Source of the DNA: Methylobacterium cerastii
Lineage (GTDB): Bacteria > Pseudomonadota > Alphaproteobacteria > Rhizobiales > Beijerinckiaceae
Direction: 5' to 3'
Length of the DNA stretch: 64,000 nt
NCBI RefSeq assembly: GCF_022179125.1
Contig: NZ_BPQG01000030.1
Location: forward strand, 1-64,000
In this document: positions 43,910 to 53,865 of the stretch, in pieces
Layout: each line of letters opens with the position of its first letter
Position numbering within the stretch: the first letter of the stretch is position 1
Translations under genes and position numbers: made by a program
The notes under the pieces: model-generated
Databases searched by the model: none
Told to the model about the DNA's origin: nothing
Seen by the model: only the letters and a program-made list of their open reading frames with translations

Positions 43910-46900
43910 ATGTTCCGTTCGCTGATGACCGCCCGGCGTTTCGCGCCGCTGTTTTGGTGCCAGTTCTTTTCGGCGTTCAACGACAACTTCCTCAAGAACG
44001 CGCTCGCCTTCCTGATCCTGTTCAAGGTCAACCAGGCAGGCGAGTCCGACGCCGGCATCCTGGTGACGTTGGCCAGCGCCGTGTTCATCGGCCCGTTCTT
44101 CATCCTGTCGGGCTTGGGCGGAGAGCTCGCCGACCGCTACGACAAGGCGGTCATCGCCAAGCGCCTGAAGTTCGCGGAGATCTTCGCCGCCGGCACCGCC
44201 GTGCTCGGCTTCTTCCTCGCCTCGGTGCCGATCCTGTTCGTGGCGCTCGGGCTGTTCGGGACCATCGCGGCGCTGTTCGGGCCGATCAAGTACGGAATCC
44301 TCCCCGATCATCTGAAGCGTGAGGAGCTGCCGGCCGGCAACGCGCTCGTCGAGGCCGCGACCTTCCTCGCGATCCTGCTCGGCACGATCGCGGCGGGCTT
44401 CGCCAGCGCCATGGGCGGCTCGCACCTCGTCTTCGGTGGCCTGATCATGGCCTTCGCCGTGCTGTGCTGGCTCGCCGCCCGCGCCATCCCGGCGACCGGC
44501 GAGGGCGCCCCCGACCTGCACGTCGACCGCAACGTCGCCCGCTCGACCGTGGCGTTGCTGCGCGATCTGTGGGGCGACCGCCGCCTGTGGCGCGGCTCGG
44601 TGATCGTCAGCTGGTTCTGGCTCGTCGGCGTCGTCGTGCTGTCGCTGCTGCCGCTTCTGGTCCGCCACGACTTCAACGGCTCCGAGACGGTGGTGACGCT
44701 GCTGCTCGCCGTATTCTCGGTCGGCATCGCGCTCGGTTCCGGCGTCGCCTCGTGGCTGTGCAGCGGGCGGATCGTGCTGTTGCCGACCCCCGTCGGCGCG
44801 CTGCTGATGGGCCTGTTCGGCCTCGACCTCGCCTGGACGGTGGCCCACCACGCGCCGGAGACCGGCGCGATGGTCGGCGCCGCCGACTTCCTGCGCACCG
44901 GCTCGGGCCTGCGGGTCGCGGTCGACTTCCTCGGGCTGGCCATGGCCGGCGGCCTCTACATCGTGCCGTCGTTCGCCGCGGTGCAGGCCTGGACCGACAA
45001 GGACAAGCGCGCCCGCATCATCGGCGCCGTCAACGTGATGACGGCGGCCTTCATGGTCGGCGGCACGCTGGCGCTGGCAGCCCTCCAGGGCGCCGGGCTC
45101 TCCAGCGCGACGCTGCTGGCTCTCGTGGCCGTGCTCAACCTCGTCGTCGCAGTGATCGTCCTCGCCACCCTGGAGACGAGCCCGTTCCGCGACTTCCTCT
45201 CGATCCTGTTCCGGGCGTTCTACCGGCTCGAGGTCCGCGGCCTCGACAACGTCGAGAAGGCCGGGGCGAACTGCATCGTCGCCCTCAACCACGTCTCGTT
45301 CCTCGACGCGCCGCTCGCCCTGTCGCTGCTCGCCCAGGAGCCGGTCTTCGCCGTCGACCACGGCATCGCGCAGCGCTGGTGGGTGAAGCCGTTCCTGCGG
45401 GTCACCAAGGCGATGCCGCTCGACCCGACGCGCCCGCTCGCCACCCGCCAGCTGATCAACGCGGTGAAGGGCGGCGAGACGCTGATCATCTTCCCCGAGG
45501 GGCGTCTCACCGTCACCGGCAGCCTGATGAAGGTCTACGACGGCGCGGGGCTGATCGCCGACAAGTCCGGAGCGATGGTCGTCCCCGTCCGCATCGAGGG
45601 CTTGGAGCGGACCGTGTTCTCGCGGCTGTCACGCGACCAGGTTAGACGGCGCTGGTGGCCCAAGGTCGTCGTCACGGTGATGCCGCCGGTCAAGCTCGCC
45701 GTCGACGCAAGCCTCAAAGGCAAGGCCCGGCGACAGGCTGCGGGCGCGGGGCTCTACGGCATCATGTCCGAGTTGGTCTTCGACACCACCGACATCGACC
45801 GCAGCGTGATGACGGCACTGATCGCGGCCGGCGAGCGCTTCGGCTGGCGCCGGACGGCTTTGGAGGACCCGGTTTCGGGCAAGATGACCTATTCGCGCCT
45901 GGTGATGGGCGCCAACATCCTCGCCCGCAAGCTGATGCCGATGGTCTCGGAGGGCAAAGCCATCGGGCTGATGCTGCCGAACGCCAACGGCGCCGCGGTG
46001 ACGTTCTTCGCGCTGGCCTCGGCCGGCCGGGTGCCGGCGATGATCAACTTCTCCGCCGGCGCCGCCAACATCCTGTCGGCGTGCAAGGCGGCGGAGGTGA
46101 CGAAGATCCTCACCTCCCGTGCCTTCATCGAGAAGGGCCGCCTCGGCCCGCTCGTCGAGGCGATCAAGGACAAGGTCGAGCTGGTCTACCTGGAGGAGGT
46201 GCGCGCCACCGTTACGGCGGGCGACAAGATCCGCGGCCTTCTCGCGGCCCGAAAGCCGCTCGTCGCGCGCACCGGCGAGGATGCGGCCGCGATCCTGTTC
46301 ACCTCGGGCTCGGAGGGAACGCCGAAGGGCGTGATGGTGGCCAACCGGGGCATGCTCGCGAACGTCGCCCAGGTCGCCGCCCGGATCGATTTCGGACCGT
46401 CCGACAAGGTGTTCAACGTGCTGCCGATCTTCCACGCCTTCGGGCTGACCTCGGCCCTGGTGCTGCCGCTGGTCTCGGGCGTGCCGGTCTACCTCTACCC
46501 GTCGCCGCTGCACTACCGGATCGTGCCGGAGCTGGTCTACGGCTCGAACGCGACGGTCCTGTTCGGCACCGACACCTTCCTCACTGGCTACGCCAAGGTG
46601 GCGCATGCCTACGACCTGCGTTCGCTGCGCTACGTCGTGGCCGGCGCCGAGCCGGTGAAGGATACGACCCGCCGCACCTACGCGGAGAAGTTCGGCCTGC
46701 GCATCCTCGAAGGCTACGGCGTCACCGAATGCGGCCCGGTGGTCGCGGTCAACACGCCGATGTTCAACCGCTTCGGCACCGTCGGCCGGCTGGTGCCGGG
46801 CATGGAGCACCGCCTCGACCCGGTCACCGGCATCGACGAGGGCGGCCGCCTCGTGGTGCGCGGTCGCAACATCATGCTCGGGTATCTCCGCGCCGAGAAC

Positions 46901-47329
46901 CCCGGCGTGCTGGAGGCCCCAGTGGACGGCTGGCACGACACCGGCGACATCGTCGCGATCGACGCGCAGGGCTTCGTCGCGATCAAGGGCCGCGCCAAGC
47001 GCTTCGCGAAGATCGCCGGCGAGATGATCTCGCTCGCCGGCATCGAGGCCACCGCCGCCGACCTCTGGCCCGACAGCCCGAGCGCGGTGGCCGCGGTGCC
47101 CGACGCGCGCAAGGGTGAGCGGATGGTGTTGTTCACGCAAGCCAAGGACGCGACCCGGGCCGCCTACCAAGCCTTCGCCAAGGGCCGCGGCGCCCCCGAC
47201 CTCGCGATCCCGGCGGAGGTGGTGGTGATCGACGCGATCCCGATGCTCGGCACCGGCAAGGTCGATCAGGTGGCGGTGACCAAGCTCGCGCGGGATCGCG
47301 CGGGCGGGCAGGAGGCGACCGCGGCTTGA
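43910..47329 (+). CDS. Fused lysophospholipid transporter / acyltransferase / acyl-ACP synthetase
   Basis: This 1139-aa protein joins three activities of lysophospholipid recycling. Residues about 1-410 are a major-facilitator flippase like LplT (FWCQFFSAFNDNFLKNA, about 12 helices). About 425-640 is a PlsC-type acyltransferase (NHVSFLDAPL, EGRLTVTGS). About 660-1130 is an AMP-binding acyl-ACP synthetase (FTSGSEGTPKGV, EGYGVTECGPV, GWHDTGDIV). E. coli makes LplT and Aas from two genes, so this is a fused form. A GGGGAG ribosome-binding site precedes the ATG. It sits in the inner membrane and re-acylates lysophosphatidylethanolamine (family knowledge). Confidence 0.92.
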   Translation: MFRSLMTARRFAPLFWCQFFSAFNDNFLKNALAFLILFKVNQAGESDAGILVTLASAVFIGPFFILSGLGGELADRYDKAVIAKRLKFAEIFAAGTAVLGFFLASVPILFVALGLFGTIAALFGPIKYGILPDHLKREELPAGNALVEAATFLAILLGTIAAGFASAMGGSHLVFGGLIMAFAVLCWLAARAIPATGEGAPDLHVDRNVARSTVALLRDLWGDRRLWRGSVIVSWFWLVGVVVLSLLPLLVRHDFNGSETVVTLLLAVFSVGIALGSGVASWLCSGRIVLLPTPVGALLMGLFGLDLAWTVAHHAPETGAMVGAADFLRTGSGLRVAVDFLGLAMAGGLYIVPSFAAVQAWTDKDKRARIIGAVNVMTAAFMVGGTLALAALQGAGLSSATLLALVAVLNLVVAVIVLATLETSPFRDFLSILFRAFYRLEVRGLDNVEKAGANCIVALNHVSFLDAPLALSLLAQEPVFAVDHGIAQRWWVKPFLRVTKAMPLDPTRPLATRQLINAVKGGETLIIFPEGRLTVTGSLMKVYDGAGLIADKSGAMVVPVRIEGLERTVFSRLSRDQVRRRWWPKVVVTVMPPVKLAVDASLKGKARRQAAGAGLYGIMSELVFDTTDIDRSVMTALIAAGERFGWRRTALEDPVSGKMTYSRLVMGANILARKLMPMVSEGKAIGLMLPNANGAAVTFFALASAGRVPAMINFSAGAANILSACKAAEVTKILTSRAFIEKGRLGPLVEAIKDKVELVYLEEVRATVTAGDKIRGLLAARKPLVARTGEDAAAILFTSGSEGTPKGVMVANRGMLANVAQVAARIDFGPSDKVFNVLPIFHAFGLTSALVLPLVSGVPVYLYPSPLHYRIVPELVYGSNATVLFGTDTFLTGYAKVAHAYDLRSLRYVVAGAEPVKDTTRRTYAEKFGLRILEGYGVTECGPVVAVNTPMFNRFGTVGRLVPGMEHRLDPVTGIDEGGRLVVRGRNIMLGYLRAENPGVLEAPVDGWHDTGDIVAIDAQGFVAIKGRAKRFAKIAGEMISLAGIEATAADLWPDSPSAVAAVPDARKGERMVLFTQAKDATRAAYQAFAKGRGAPDLAIPAEVVVIDAIPMLGTGKVDQVAVTKLARDRAGGQEATAA

Positions 47330-47345
47330 TCACCTGAGAGTTACC

Positions 47346-47383
47346 GCTTCTTTCCTTCCCCCTCTGTGGGGGAGGGAAGAAGC
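47346..47383. terminator. Hairpin downstream of the acyltransferase gene
   Basis: An imperfect stem of 16-17 bp (GCTTCTTTCCTTCCCCC with GGGGGAGGGAAGAAGC), 5-nt loop, 17 bp after the stop. There is no T-run, so it may be a dispersed repeat or a Rho-assisted stop. Confidence 0.5.
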
Positions 47384-47489
47384 GCCCCAGACTCATATGG
47401 CTGAACCATAGCAACGAAGAGGGCTGTCGCCTCCGATCGCGTCTCGCCTATAATGGCGAAAAGCCCGGCCCCGATCGAGAAGACCGCCC

Positions 47490-49655
47490 ATGACCTCCCG
47501 CATCCCGAACTTCGCCGAGATCGCCTGGGGCGCGGACGCCGTCGCCGTGCCGCCGCCGCCGTCGGGGGAGCCTTGGATGACCCCCGAGGGCATCCCGGTG
47601 AAGACCCATTACGGGCCGGAGGACCGGGCGGGGCTCGAGTTCGTCGACACCTATCCCGGCGTCGCGCCCTATCTGCGCGGGCCGTATCCGACGATGTACG
47701 TCACCCAGCCTTGGACGATCCGTCAGTATGCGGGGTTCTCTACGGCCGAGGATTCGAACGCGTTCTACCGGCGCAACCTCGCCGCCGGGCAGAAGGGCCT
47801 GTCGGTTGCCTTCGACCTCGCGACCCATCGCGGCTACGATTCCGACCACCCGCGGGTGTCTGGCGACGTCGGCATGGCGGGCGTCGCGATCGATTCGATC
47901 TACGACATGCGCACGCTGTTCTCCGGCATCCCGCTCGACGAGATGACCGTGTCGATGACGATGAACGGCGCGGTGCTGCCGATCCTCGCGCTCTACATCG
48001 TCGCCGCGGAAGAGCAGGGCGTGCCGCCGGAGAAGCTCGCCGGTACGATCCAGAACGACATCCTCAAGGAGTTCATGGTCCGCAACACCTACATCTATCC
48101 CCCGAAGGGATCGATGCGGATCATCTCGGACATCTTCGCCTACACCTCGAAGAACATGCCGAAATTCAACTCGATCTCGATCTCCGGCTACCACATGCAG
48201 GAAGCCGGCGCGACCAACGACCTCGAGCTCGCCTACACGCTGGCCGACGGCGTCGAGTACATCAAGGCGGGTCTGGCCGCCGGCCTGACGATCGACCAGT
48301 TCGCCCCGCGGCTGTCGTTCTTCTGGGCGATCTCGACGAACTACTTCATGGAGATCGCCAAGATGCGGGCCGCGCGCCTGATCTGGGCTAAGCTCGTCAA
48401 GGAGTTCGAGCCCAAGAGCGAGAAGTCGCTGCCGCTGCGCACCCACTCGCAGACCTCGGGCTGGTCGCTGACCGCGCAGGACGTGTTCAACAACGTCACC
48501 CGCACCTGCATCGAGGCGATGGCGGCGACGCAGGGCGGCACGCAATCGCTCCACACCAACGCGCTCGACGAGGCGCTGGCGCTGCCGACCGACTTCTCGG
48601 CCCGCATCGCCCGCAACACCCAGCTGTTCTTGCAGCAGGAGAGCGGCACCACGCGCATCGTCGATCCGTGGGGCGGCTCTTACTACGTCGAGAAGCTCAC
48701 CGCCGACATCGTCGCGCGCGCCTGGGAGCACCTGCGCGAGGTCGAGGAGCTCGGCGGCATGGCCAAGGCGATCGAGGCCGGCATCCCGAAGCTCAGGATC
48801 GAGGAGGCGGCGGCGCGCGCCCAGGCGCGGATCGATTCGGGCCGCCAGACCATCGTCGGCATCAACAAGTTCAAGCCCGACGACGAGATGAAGATCGAGC
48901 TGATGCGCGTCGATAACGGCAACGTGCGCACGCTGCAGATCGACAAGCTCAAGCGCCTGCGCTCCGAGCGGAACCAGGCCGACGTCGACGCGCGGCTCGC
49001 GGCCCTCACCAAGGCGGCGGAAGGGGAGGGCAACCTGCTCGAGCTCGCCGTCGAGGCGGCGCGCGCCAAGGCGACGGTGGGCGAGATCTCCGATGCGCTG
49101 GAGAAAGCCTGGGGCCGGCACCGCGCCGAGATCCGGTCGATCTCGGGCGTATACAAGCGGGAGGTGGGTGGTATGTCGCCAGCGGTCGAGCAGGTGCGTG
49201 GGCTGGTCGAGGCCTTCGAGGAGAACGACGGGCGCCGCCCGCGCATCCTCGTCGCCAAAATGGGTCAGGACGGGCACGACCGCGGCCAGAAGGTGATCGC
49301 TTCGGCCTTCGCCGACCTCGGCTTCGACGTGGATATCGGGCCGCTCTTCGCCACGCCGGCCGAGGCCGCGCGGCAGGCGGTGGAGAACGACGTGCACATC
49401 GTCGGCGTGTCGTCGCTCGCCGCCGGCCACCTGACGCTGGTGCCGGAGCTGAAGGCGGCGCTCACCGAGCAGGGCCGCGGCGACGTGATGATCGTGATCG
49501 GCGGCGTGATCCCGCCCGGCGACTACGACGCGCTCTACGCGGCCGGCGCCTCGGCGATCTTCCCGCCGGGCACGGTGATCGCGGAAGCCGCGGTCAAGCT
49601 GATCGAGGAGCTGAACGGCCGGCTCGGCTACGTCGCGCAACAGGCCGCCGAGTAA
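47490..49655 (+). CDS. mcmA: Methylmalonyl-CoA mutase, large subunit
   Basis: The 721-aa adenosylcobalamin enzyme converts (R)-methylmalonyl-CoA to succinyl-CoA. The TIM-barrel domain (about 1-550) has the substrate-binding [18 protein letters not shown] and the mutase core [12 protein letters not shown]. The C-terminal cobalamin domain (about 585-720) has the His-on motif [13 protein letters not shown] and the GGVIPPGD loop. In methylotrophs such as M. extorquens this step belongs to the ethylmalonyl-CoA pathway and propionyl-CoA assimilation. No B12 riboswitch is visible in the 160-bp leader. Confidence 0.96.
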   Translation: MTSRIPNFAEIAWGADAVAVPPPPSGEPWMTPEGIPVKTHYGPEDRAGLEFVDTYPGVAPYLRGPYPTMYVTQPWTIRQYAGFSTAEDSNAFYRRNLAAGQKGLSVAFDLATHRGYDSDHPRVSGDVGMAGVAIDSIYDMRTLFSGIPLDEMTVSMTMNGAVLPILALYIVAAEEQGVPPEKLAGTIQNDILKEFMVRNTYIYPPKGSMRIISDIFAYTSKNMPKFNSISISGYHMQEAGATNDLELAYTLADGVEYIKAGLAAGLTIDQFAPRLSFFWAISTNYFMEIAKMRAARLIWAKLVKEFEPKSEKSLPLRTHSQTSGWSLTAQDVFNNVTRTCIEAMAATQGGTQSLHTNALDEALALPTDFSARIARNTQLFLQQESGTTRIVDPWGGSYYVEKLTADIVARAWEHLREVEELGGMAKAIEAGIPKLRIEEAAARAQARIDSGRQTIVGINKFKPDDEMKIELMRVDNGNVRTLQIDKLKRLRSERNQADVDARLAALTKAAEGEGNLLELAVEAARAKATVGEISDALEKAWGRHRAEIRSISGVYKREVGGMSPAVEQVRGLVEAFEENDGRRPRILVAKMGQDGHDRGQKVIASAFADLGFDVDIGPLFATPAEAARQAVENDVHIVGVSSLAAGHLTLVPELKAALTEQGRGDVMIVIGGVIPPGDYDALYAAGASAIFPPGTVIAEAAVKLIEELNGRLGYVAQQAAE

Positions 49656-49657
49656 GG

Positions 49658-49861
49658 CTACTCCGACGGCGTCCGCGTCGGCAGGGCCGGCGCGGCCGGG
49701 GTGATCGAGCCGGTGGCCTCGGGGCCGCCGGCGCGGAACAGGGCCTGGGCGGATTGCTCGGCCCGCTCACGGTCGAGCTTTTGCGCGGCCAGCAGCGCGC
49801 AGACCACGAGCAGGGCTACCCCGAATACCGCCTTGGCCGTCGTCCAGATGCGATCGAGCAT
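49658..49861 (-). CDS. Small membrane protein (67 aa)
   Basis: It starts MLDRIWTTAKAVFGVALLVVCALLAAQ, a single membrane anchor (about 10-27) with a charged DRERAEQ segment after it and a Pro/Ala-rich tail. It ends 2 bp from the mutase stop on the opposite strand. The larger open frame around it is not supported. No function is known. Confidence 0.6.
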   Translation of the reverse strand: MLDRIWTTAKAVFGVALLVVCALLAAQKLDRERAEQSAQALFRAGGPEATGSITPAAPALPTRTPSE

Positions 49862-49956
49862 GCCCCGTGGTGGCATGCCGTCGGTTAGCGGGATGACAAC
49901 GCCGGCACCTTTTCCACCGGCGCTATCCCGGTGGCGGGTCTTGGGCCTGCGCCGCG

Positions 49957-50094
49957 CTACTTCGTCTTCTTGCCGGCGGTCTTGATCGCGGCGCTGACCA
50001 TGTCCTTGGTCGAGGGCGCCGCAGCAATCGTCTTGGAAACCGCCTTCTTCGGCTTTTTCGTCTCGCGGTTTCCGCGCTTGTTCTCGGTCGCCAT
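49957..50094 (-). CDS. Small basic protein (45 aa)
   Basis: It starts MATENKRGNRETKKPKK after a good GGGAGAA ribosome-binding site. It is very rich in Lys, with a short helix (DMVSAAIKTAGKKTK) at the end. Such short basic proteins of unknown role are common in this group. It may bind DNA or RNA; this is inference. Confidence 0.6.
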   Translation of the reverse strand: MATENKRGNRETKKPKKAVSKTIAAAPSTKDMVSAAIKTAGKKTK

Positions 50095-50398
50095 CACGTT
50101 CTCCCGTTTGCGTTCGCGGTGATGATGGCACGGTTTTGGGTGTGCGCGCCGACAAAAGACTTCTTGCGCGCTTTCGTGATGCACACGGATACATCGGGAC
50201 GGTCGGAAATTCGCTGGCGAAGCACGTCGTTGGAGGGATGAAACGATCCGCAAAGTGATGCGCCCCGGCAATGCGTACCCGCGTCGGAGCACAGCCACCC
50301 GGCAGCGTATTAAACCGCAGGTTGCAACAAATCGCTTGCCGGATTCGCAGGCTCGGGTTACTTTGCATTGCAAAGCATGATCCGGTCCGGAGAGCCTC
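50095..50398. other. Upstream region of the membrane protein/regulator pair
   Basis: About 300 bp with no gene. Its right end carries the 15-bp palindrome at 50361-50375. The rest shows no clear signal. Confidence 0.4.
50361..50375. promoter_or_regulatory. Operator candidate CTTTGCATTGCAAAG
   Basis: A perfect 15-bp palindrome around a central T, 23 bp upstream of the ATG of the membrane-protein/winged-helix operon. The second gene encodes a small DNA-binding regulator that could bind it and repress its own operon. Confidence 0.6.
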
Positions 50399-51013
50399 AT
50401 GCACGACCTCGACAAGGCCCTGGCGGACATCGTCGCGATCCGCTCGCAGATCGCGCGGGACACCGCGTTTCGCGGCCTCGGCTCGGCGGCCCTGGCCGCC
50501 ACCGGGGTGCTGGCGCTCGCCACCGCCTGCGGGCAGGCGCTCTGGCTCGGCGATCCGAGCGCGCGGCCGCTGCTGTTCTTCGGCCTGTGGATCGCCACTG
50601 CCTGCGCCGCGGGCGGGCTGATCGGCATCGAGACCGTGCGGCGCTCGCGCCGACTGCATTCGGGCCTGGCCGACGCCATGGTCTGGAACGCGATCGAAGG
50701 GTTCCTCCCGGCCGCGGGCGCGGGCGCCTGCCTCGCCGTGGTGATCGCGCGCTTCGCCCCCGACGAGATCTGGATGCTGCCCGGCCTGTGGCAGGTTCTG
50801 GTCGGGCTCGGCCTGTTCGCCTCGGCGCGGATCCTGCCCCGCGCCGTGCAGGGGGCCGGCGCGTGGTATCTCCTAGCCGGCCTGACGGTGCTGGCGATCG
50901 CCAGCGAAACACGGGCGCTCTCGCCCTGGCTGATGGGGCTGCCCTTCGCGGTCGGGCAGGGCTGGCTCGCCCTCGTCATGTCGAACGCGGGAGGCGGCGA
51001 TGGCGACCTCTGA
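50399..51013 (+). CDS. Multi-pass membrane protein (204 aa)
   Basis: It has a short N-terminal cytoplasmic part (MHDLDKALADIVAIRSQIARD) and about five hydrophobic segments (about 30-48, 58-80, 98-118, 128-150 and 163-185). The gene overlaps the next one by 14 bp. Membrane-protein/winged-helix pairs of this kind are common; the membrane protein may sense or be controlled by the regulator. I do not recognise a named family. Confidence 0.75.
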   Translation: MHDLDKALADIVAIRSQIARDTAFRGLGSAALAATGVLALATACGQALWLGDPSARPLLFFGLWIATACAAGGLIGIETVRRSRRLHSGLADAMVWNAIEGFLPAAGAGACLAVVIARFAPDEIWMLPGLWQVLVGLGLFASARILPRAVQGAGAWYLLAGLTVLAIASETRALSPWLMGLPFAVGQGWLALVMSNAGGGDGDL

Positions 51014-51374
51014 CCGGGCCGACGGCCGCTTCTCCTACGAAGGGCTCGATCGGGTGATCCACGAGAAGGCGCGGCTGAGCGTGCTGACCTCGTTGGTCGG
51101 CCACCCGAAGGGCCTTCCGTTCCCCGACCTCAAGCGCCTGTGCGGGCTCACCGACGGCAACCTCAGCCGGCACCTCGCGGTGCTGCAGGAGGCCGACTTG
51201 GTCAGCCTGGAGAAGGGCCACGCCCACAACCGGCCGCAGACCCTGTGCCGGCTGACCCCGGCGGGGCGGACGCGCTTCCTCGATTATCTCGCGGTGCTGG
51301 AACAGGTGGTGCGCGACGCGGCCAAGGCCGCCCGCGCGCCGGATTCCGGCCGGCTCGATGCCAACCCGGCCTGA
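51000..51374 (+). CDS. Winged-helix transcriptional regulator
   Basis: The 124-aa protein has a winged helix (about 20-100): KARLSVLTSLVGHPKGLPFPDLKRLCGLTDGNLSRHLAVLQEADLVSLEKG, with the wing around QTLCRLTPAGRTRFLDYL. It looks like a MarR/ArsR-type repressor. It overlaps the upstream membrane-protein gene. The 15-bp palindrome before the operon is a likely target. Confidence 0.85.
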   Translation: MATSDRADGRFSYEGLDRVIHEKARLSVLTSLVGHPKGLPFPDLKRLCGLTDGNLSRHLAVLQEADLVSLEKGHAHNRPQTLCRLTPAGRTRFLDYLAVLEQVVRDAAKAARAPDSGRLDANPA

Positions 51375-51437
51375 CCGCCGAACGCCCCTTTTGCGCCTCC
51401 GCCTGCCACGCCGCTTCCCGTCCGGAGCCTTCACACG

Positions 51438-52163
51438 ATGCAAAGCCCATCCGACCCCAGGCCGGGCCTCCACGCGGCGATCATCATGGACGGCAACGGC
51501 CGCTGGGCGACCCGTCGCGGGCTGCCGCGCGCCGCCGGCCACCGCACCGGCGTCGAGGCGATCCGGCGCACGGCCGAGGCCTGCCCAGGGCTCGGGATCG
51601 GCACGCTGACCCTCTACGCCTTCTCCAGCGATAACTGGCAGCGCCCGGCCGACGAGGTCGGCGGCTTGATGCGGCTGCTGCGCGTCTACCTGCGCAACGA
51701 GACGGCGCGGCTCGCCCGCACGGGCACCCGCCTCAGCGTCGTCGGCCGCCGCGACCGGCTGCCGGCCGGCCTGCCCGAGGCGATCGAGCGGGCCGAGGCC
51801 GCGACCGCCGAGGGTCGCAAGCTCCACCTGCGCATCGCCGTCGACTATTCCGCCCGCGACGCGATCCTCGCCGCCGCCGTGCGGCTCGCCGGAGAGCCGA
51901 CGTCGCGCGCGGCGTTCGGGGCCGAGGTCGCCGGCGCGATGCACGGCTCGCCGGTCGACGTCGACCTGCTGATCCGCACCGGCGGCGAGAAGCGTCTGTC
52001 CGATTTCATGCTCTGGGAGGCGGCCTACGCCGAGCTCCACTTCACCGAGCAGATGTGGCCCGATTTCGGCGAGGACGACCTCGCCGCCGCGATGGCCGAG
52101 TTCACCCGCCGCGACCGCCGCTTCGGCGGCCTGACCAACCCGAAGGTCTCCGCCGCGGCCTGA
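51438..52163 (+). CDS. uppS: cis-Prenyl diphosphate synthase (UppS family)
   Basis: The 241-aa enzyme builds long-chain polyprenyl diphosphate, normally undecaprenyl, used as carrier for cell-wall and surface-sugar synthesis. Visible motifs: [14 protein letters not shown] (catalytic Asp), [14 protein letters not shown], and [28 protein letters not shown] (RTGGE in place of the usual RTSGE). The length is normal. It is preceded by the regulator gene. It may be a second UppS paralogue, since the usual uppS sits beside cdsA and dxr, which are absent here. Confidence 0.88.
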   Translation: MQSPSDPRPGLHAAIIMDGNGRWATRRGLPRAAGHRTGVEAIRRTAEACPGLGIGTLTLYAFSSDNWQRPADEVGGLMRLLRVYLRNETARLARTGTRLSVVGRRDRLPAGLPEAIERAEAATAEGRKLHLRIAVDYSARDAILAAAVRLAGEPTSRAAFGAEVAGAMHGSPVDVDLLIRTGGEKRLSDFMLWEAAYAELHFTEQMWPDFGEDDLAAAMAEFTRRDRRFGGLTNPKVSAAA

Positions 52164-52244
52164 GACCGGCCCGGATCGCACTGGACAGGCCGGGGGGTCG
52201 GCGCCAGATCGGCGGTGTCGCCACCCAGGCTCGAAGATCGTTGC

Positions 52245-52775
52245 ATGTCCGCTGACGCACCCCCGCCCGCCCTCGACGACGAGACCGTCGCGTTCGCCGG
52301 CCGCCTGTTCCAGTACGCGCGGATGGGTCATGCCGCGGAGTTGGCGGAGCTGTTCGGGCAGGGCCTTCCGGCCAACATCCGCAACGACAAGGGCGACAGC
52401 CTGCTGATGCTGGCGGCCTATAACGGCCAGGCCGAGACCGCCCGCGTCATCCTGGAGGCGGGCGGCGACCCGGAACTCGCCAACGACCGCGGCCAGACGC
52501 CGCTCACCGGCGCCGCCTTCAAGGGCGACATCGCGATCGCCACGCTGCTGCTGCTGCATGGCGCCGCCGTGGACGGCACCGGCGACGGCAGCCGCACGGC
52601 CCTGATGACCGCTGCGATGTTCGACCGTACCGAGATCGTCGCGCTTCTGCTCGCCCACGGCGCCGACCCAGGTCGGCGCGACGCCGCCGGCCAGTCGGCC
52701 GCCGACATGGCGCAGGCGATGGGCGCGCAGAACACCCCGGCGCAGCTCGCGAACGCGCGGCGGCCCGGCGTCTAA
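52245..52775 (+). CDS. Ankyrin-repeat protein
   Basis: The 176-aa protein has about four ankyrin repeats (about 25-165; typical LLMLAAYNGQAETARVILEAGGDPELAND). Such repeats bind other proteins. The frame opens earlier, but MSADAPPP is the better start. It is convergent with the lytic transglycosylase-like gene (stops 4 bp apart). Confidence 0.85.
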   Translation: MSADAPPPALDDETVAFAGRLFQYARMGHAAELAELFGQGLPANIRNDKGDSLLMLAAYNGQAETARVILEAGGDPELANDRGQTPLTGAAFKGDIAIATLLLLHGAAVDGTGDGSRTALMTAAMFDRTEIVALLLAHGADPGRRDAAGQSAADMAQAMGAQNTPAQLANARRPGV

Positions 52776-52779
52776 GGGA

Positions 52780-53865
52780 TCATTCGCCGTCGGGCGGCAG
52801 CGCTTCGGTGACCTGGACGCGCTGGGCCGGCTTCTCCTGCACGGGCTCGGCCGTCTCGACCGTGGGCGCGATGGCGGTGACACCTTCGTAGCGAGACAGG
52901 CGCCGGTCGATCATGCCGTCGATCCGGTCGTAGACCTCGGCCACCGTGAGATGGCGGCGGGCCTTGCCGGCGGCCTTGTCGGCCTTCTGGGTGAACAGCG
53001 CCCGGTTGGCCCGGGCCGCGTTGCGGAACTCGCGCTCGGCGACCTCGTCCGGGCGATCGACGTTCATGGTGAGGAAGCGCCCGGCGCTCGACGTGCCGAG
53101 GAAATGCGCGAAGTACAGCTCCGAGGTGGTCAGCACCCGGCCGACGCGGGCCTCTATCCGCCCGCGGTCGCGCTTGATCAGCTCGGCCGCCATCAAGGCG
53201 GCGACATAGGGGTCCTTGCGGAGCGACAGCACCCGCTCGCGCATCGGCGCGGCCACGGTGATCGCGGAGCCGCGCCCCTTCACTGCGGCCGCCTCGGCGT
53301 CCAGCCCGTAGCGGGCGCCGAAGTCGCGGATCATTTCGAGCCAGGTGGCGGTGACGAACTGGAACAGGCCTTCGGCGGACGAGGTCTGCGCCTTCACGTC
53401 GGTCGAGAAGCTCGACTCCTTGTCGGCCAAAGCCATCAGGTAGACCGGGTCGACGCCGGAGGCCGAGGCGGCCTTCAGGATCGTGTCGACGATCCGGCGC
53501 GGCACGCCGACCTTGCCGAACCGGATCGTGTCGTCGGTCTCGGGCGAGGGCCGGGGCAGGGCAGCGAGATCGCCGGCGATCAGCGCGCTGGTGGCCGGCT
53601 CCTGCTCGACGACCGGAACGCCGCTCCACGCGGCAGGGTTGTCGGAGGGCTCGGCCCTCGCAAGTTCGGTCGCGGCACGCGGGCTCTGGTCGATCCGGTC
53701 GTGGGCCAAGGCGGCCGGGGCGAAGGCAGTCTGCGGCAGGGCGAAGCCGGCGAGCAGGGCGGCCAGCCCCATGGCCGCGGTGCGGCGGCGCAACGGCGAA
53801 GGGCGGCGGAATTTGGCGTCGTTCCGCTGCGTCCCGCAGGCGGACCGCGGCAGCCAAGCCACGGT
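52780..53865 (-). CDS. Lytic transglycosylase-like (SLT-domain) exported protein
   Basis: It has an SLT lysozyme-like domain at about residues 130-250: VDPVYLMALADKESSF (catalytic Glu in KESS), TSSAEGLFQFVTATWLEMI, then a helical tail. A hydrophobic signal region (AAMGLAALLAGFALPQTAFA) is preceded by a basic stretch. A GTG start at 53865 places it at residue 27; an ATG at 53976 would put 37 more residues before it. The protein probably cuts peptidoglycan in the periplasm. It is divergent from the inositol cluster. Confidence 0.8.
   Translation of the reverse strand, partial: TVAWLPRSACGTQRNDAKFRRPSPLRRRTAAMGLAALLAGFALPQTAFAPAALAHDRIDQSPRAATELARAEPSDNPAAWSGVPVVEQEPATSALIAGDLAALPRPSPETDDTIRFGKVGVPRRIVDTILKAASASGVDPVYLMALADKESSFSTDVKAQTSSAEGLFQFVTATWLEMIRDFGARYGLDAEAAAVKGRGSAITVAAPMRERVLSLRKDPYVAALMAAELIKRDRGRIEARVGRVLTTSELYFAHFLGTSSAGRFLTMNVDRPDEVAEREFRNAARANRALFTQKADKAAGKARRHLTVAEVYDRIDGMIDRRLSRYEGVTAIAPTVETAEPVQEKPAQRVQVTEALPPDGE

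Noticed and set aside
47330-47489. B12 riboswitch before methylmalonyl-CoA mutase
   Set aside because: The leader is too short and lacks the conserved B12-box; only a hairpin typical of a terminator or repeat is present.
49957-50979. Long minus-strand frame over the membrane-protein gene
   Set aside because: Only its last 45 codons, with their own ribosome-binding site, look real; the rest is antisense to the membrane-protein gene.
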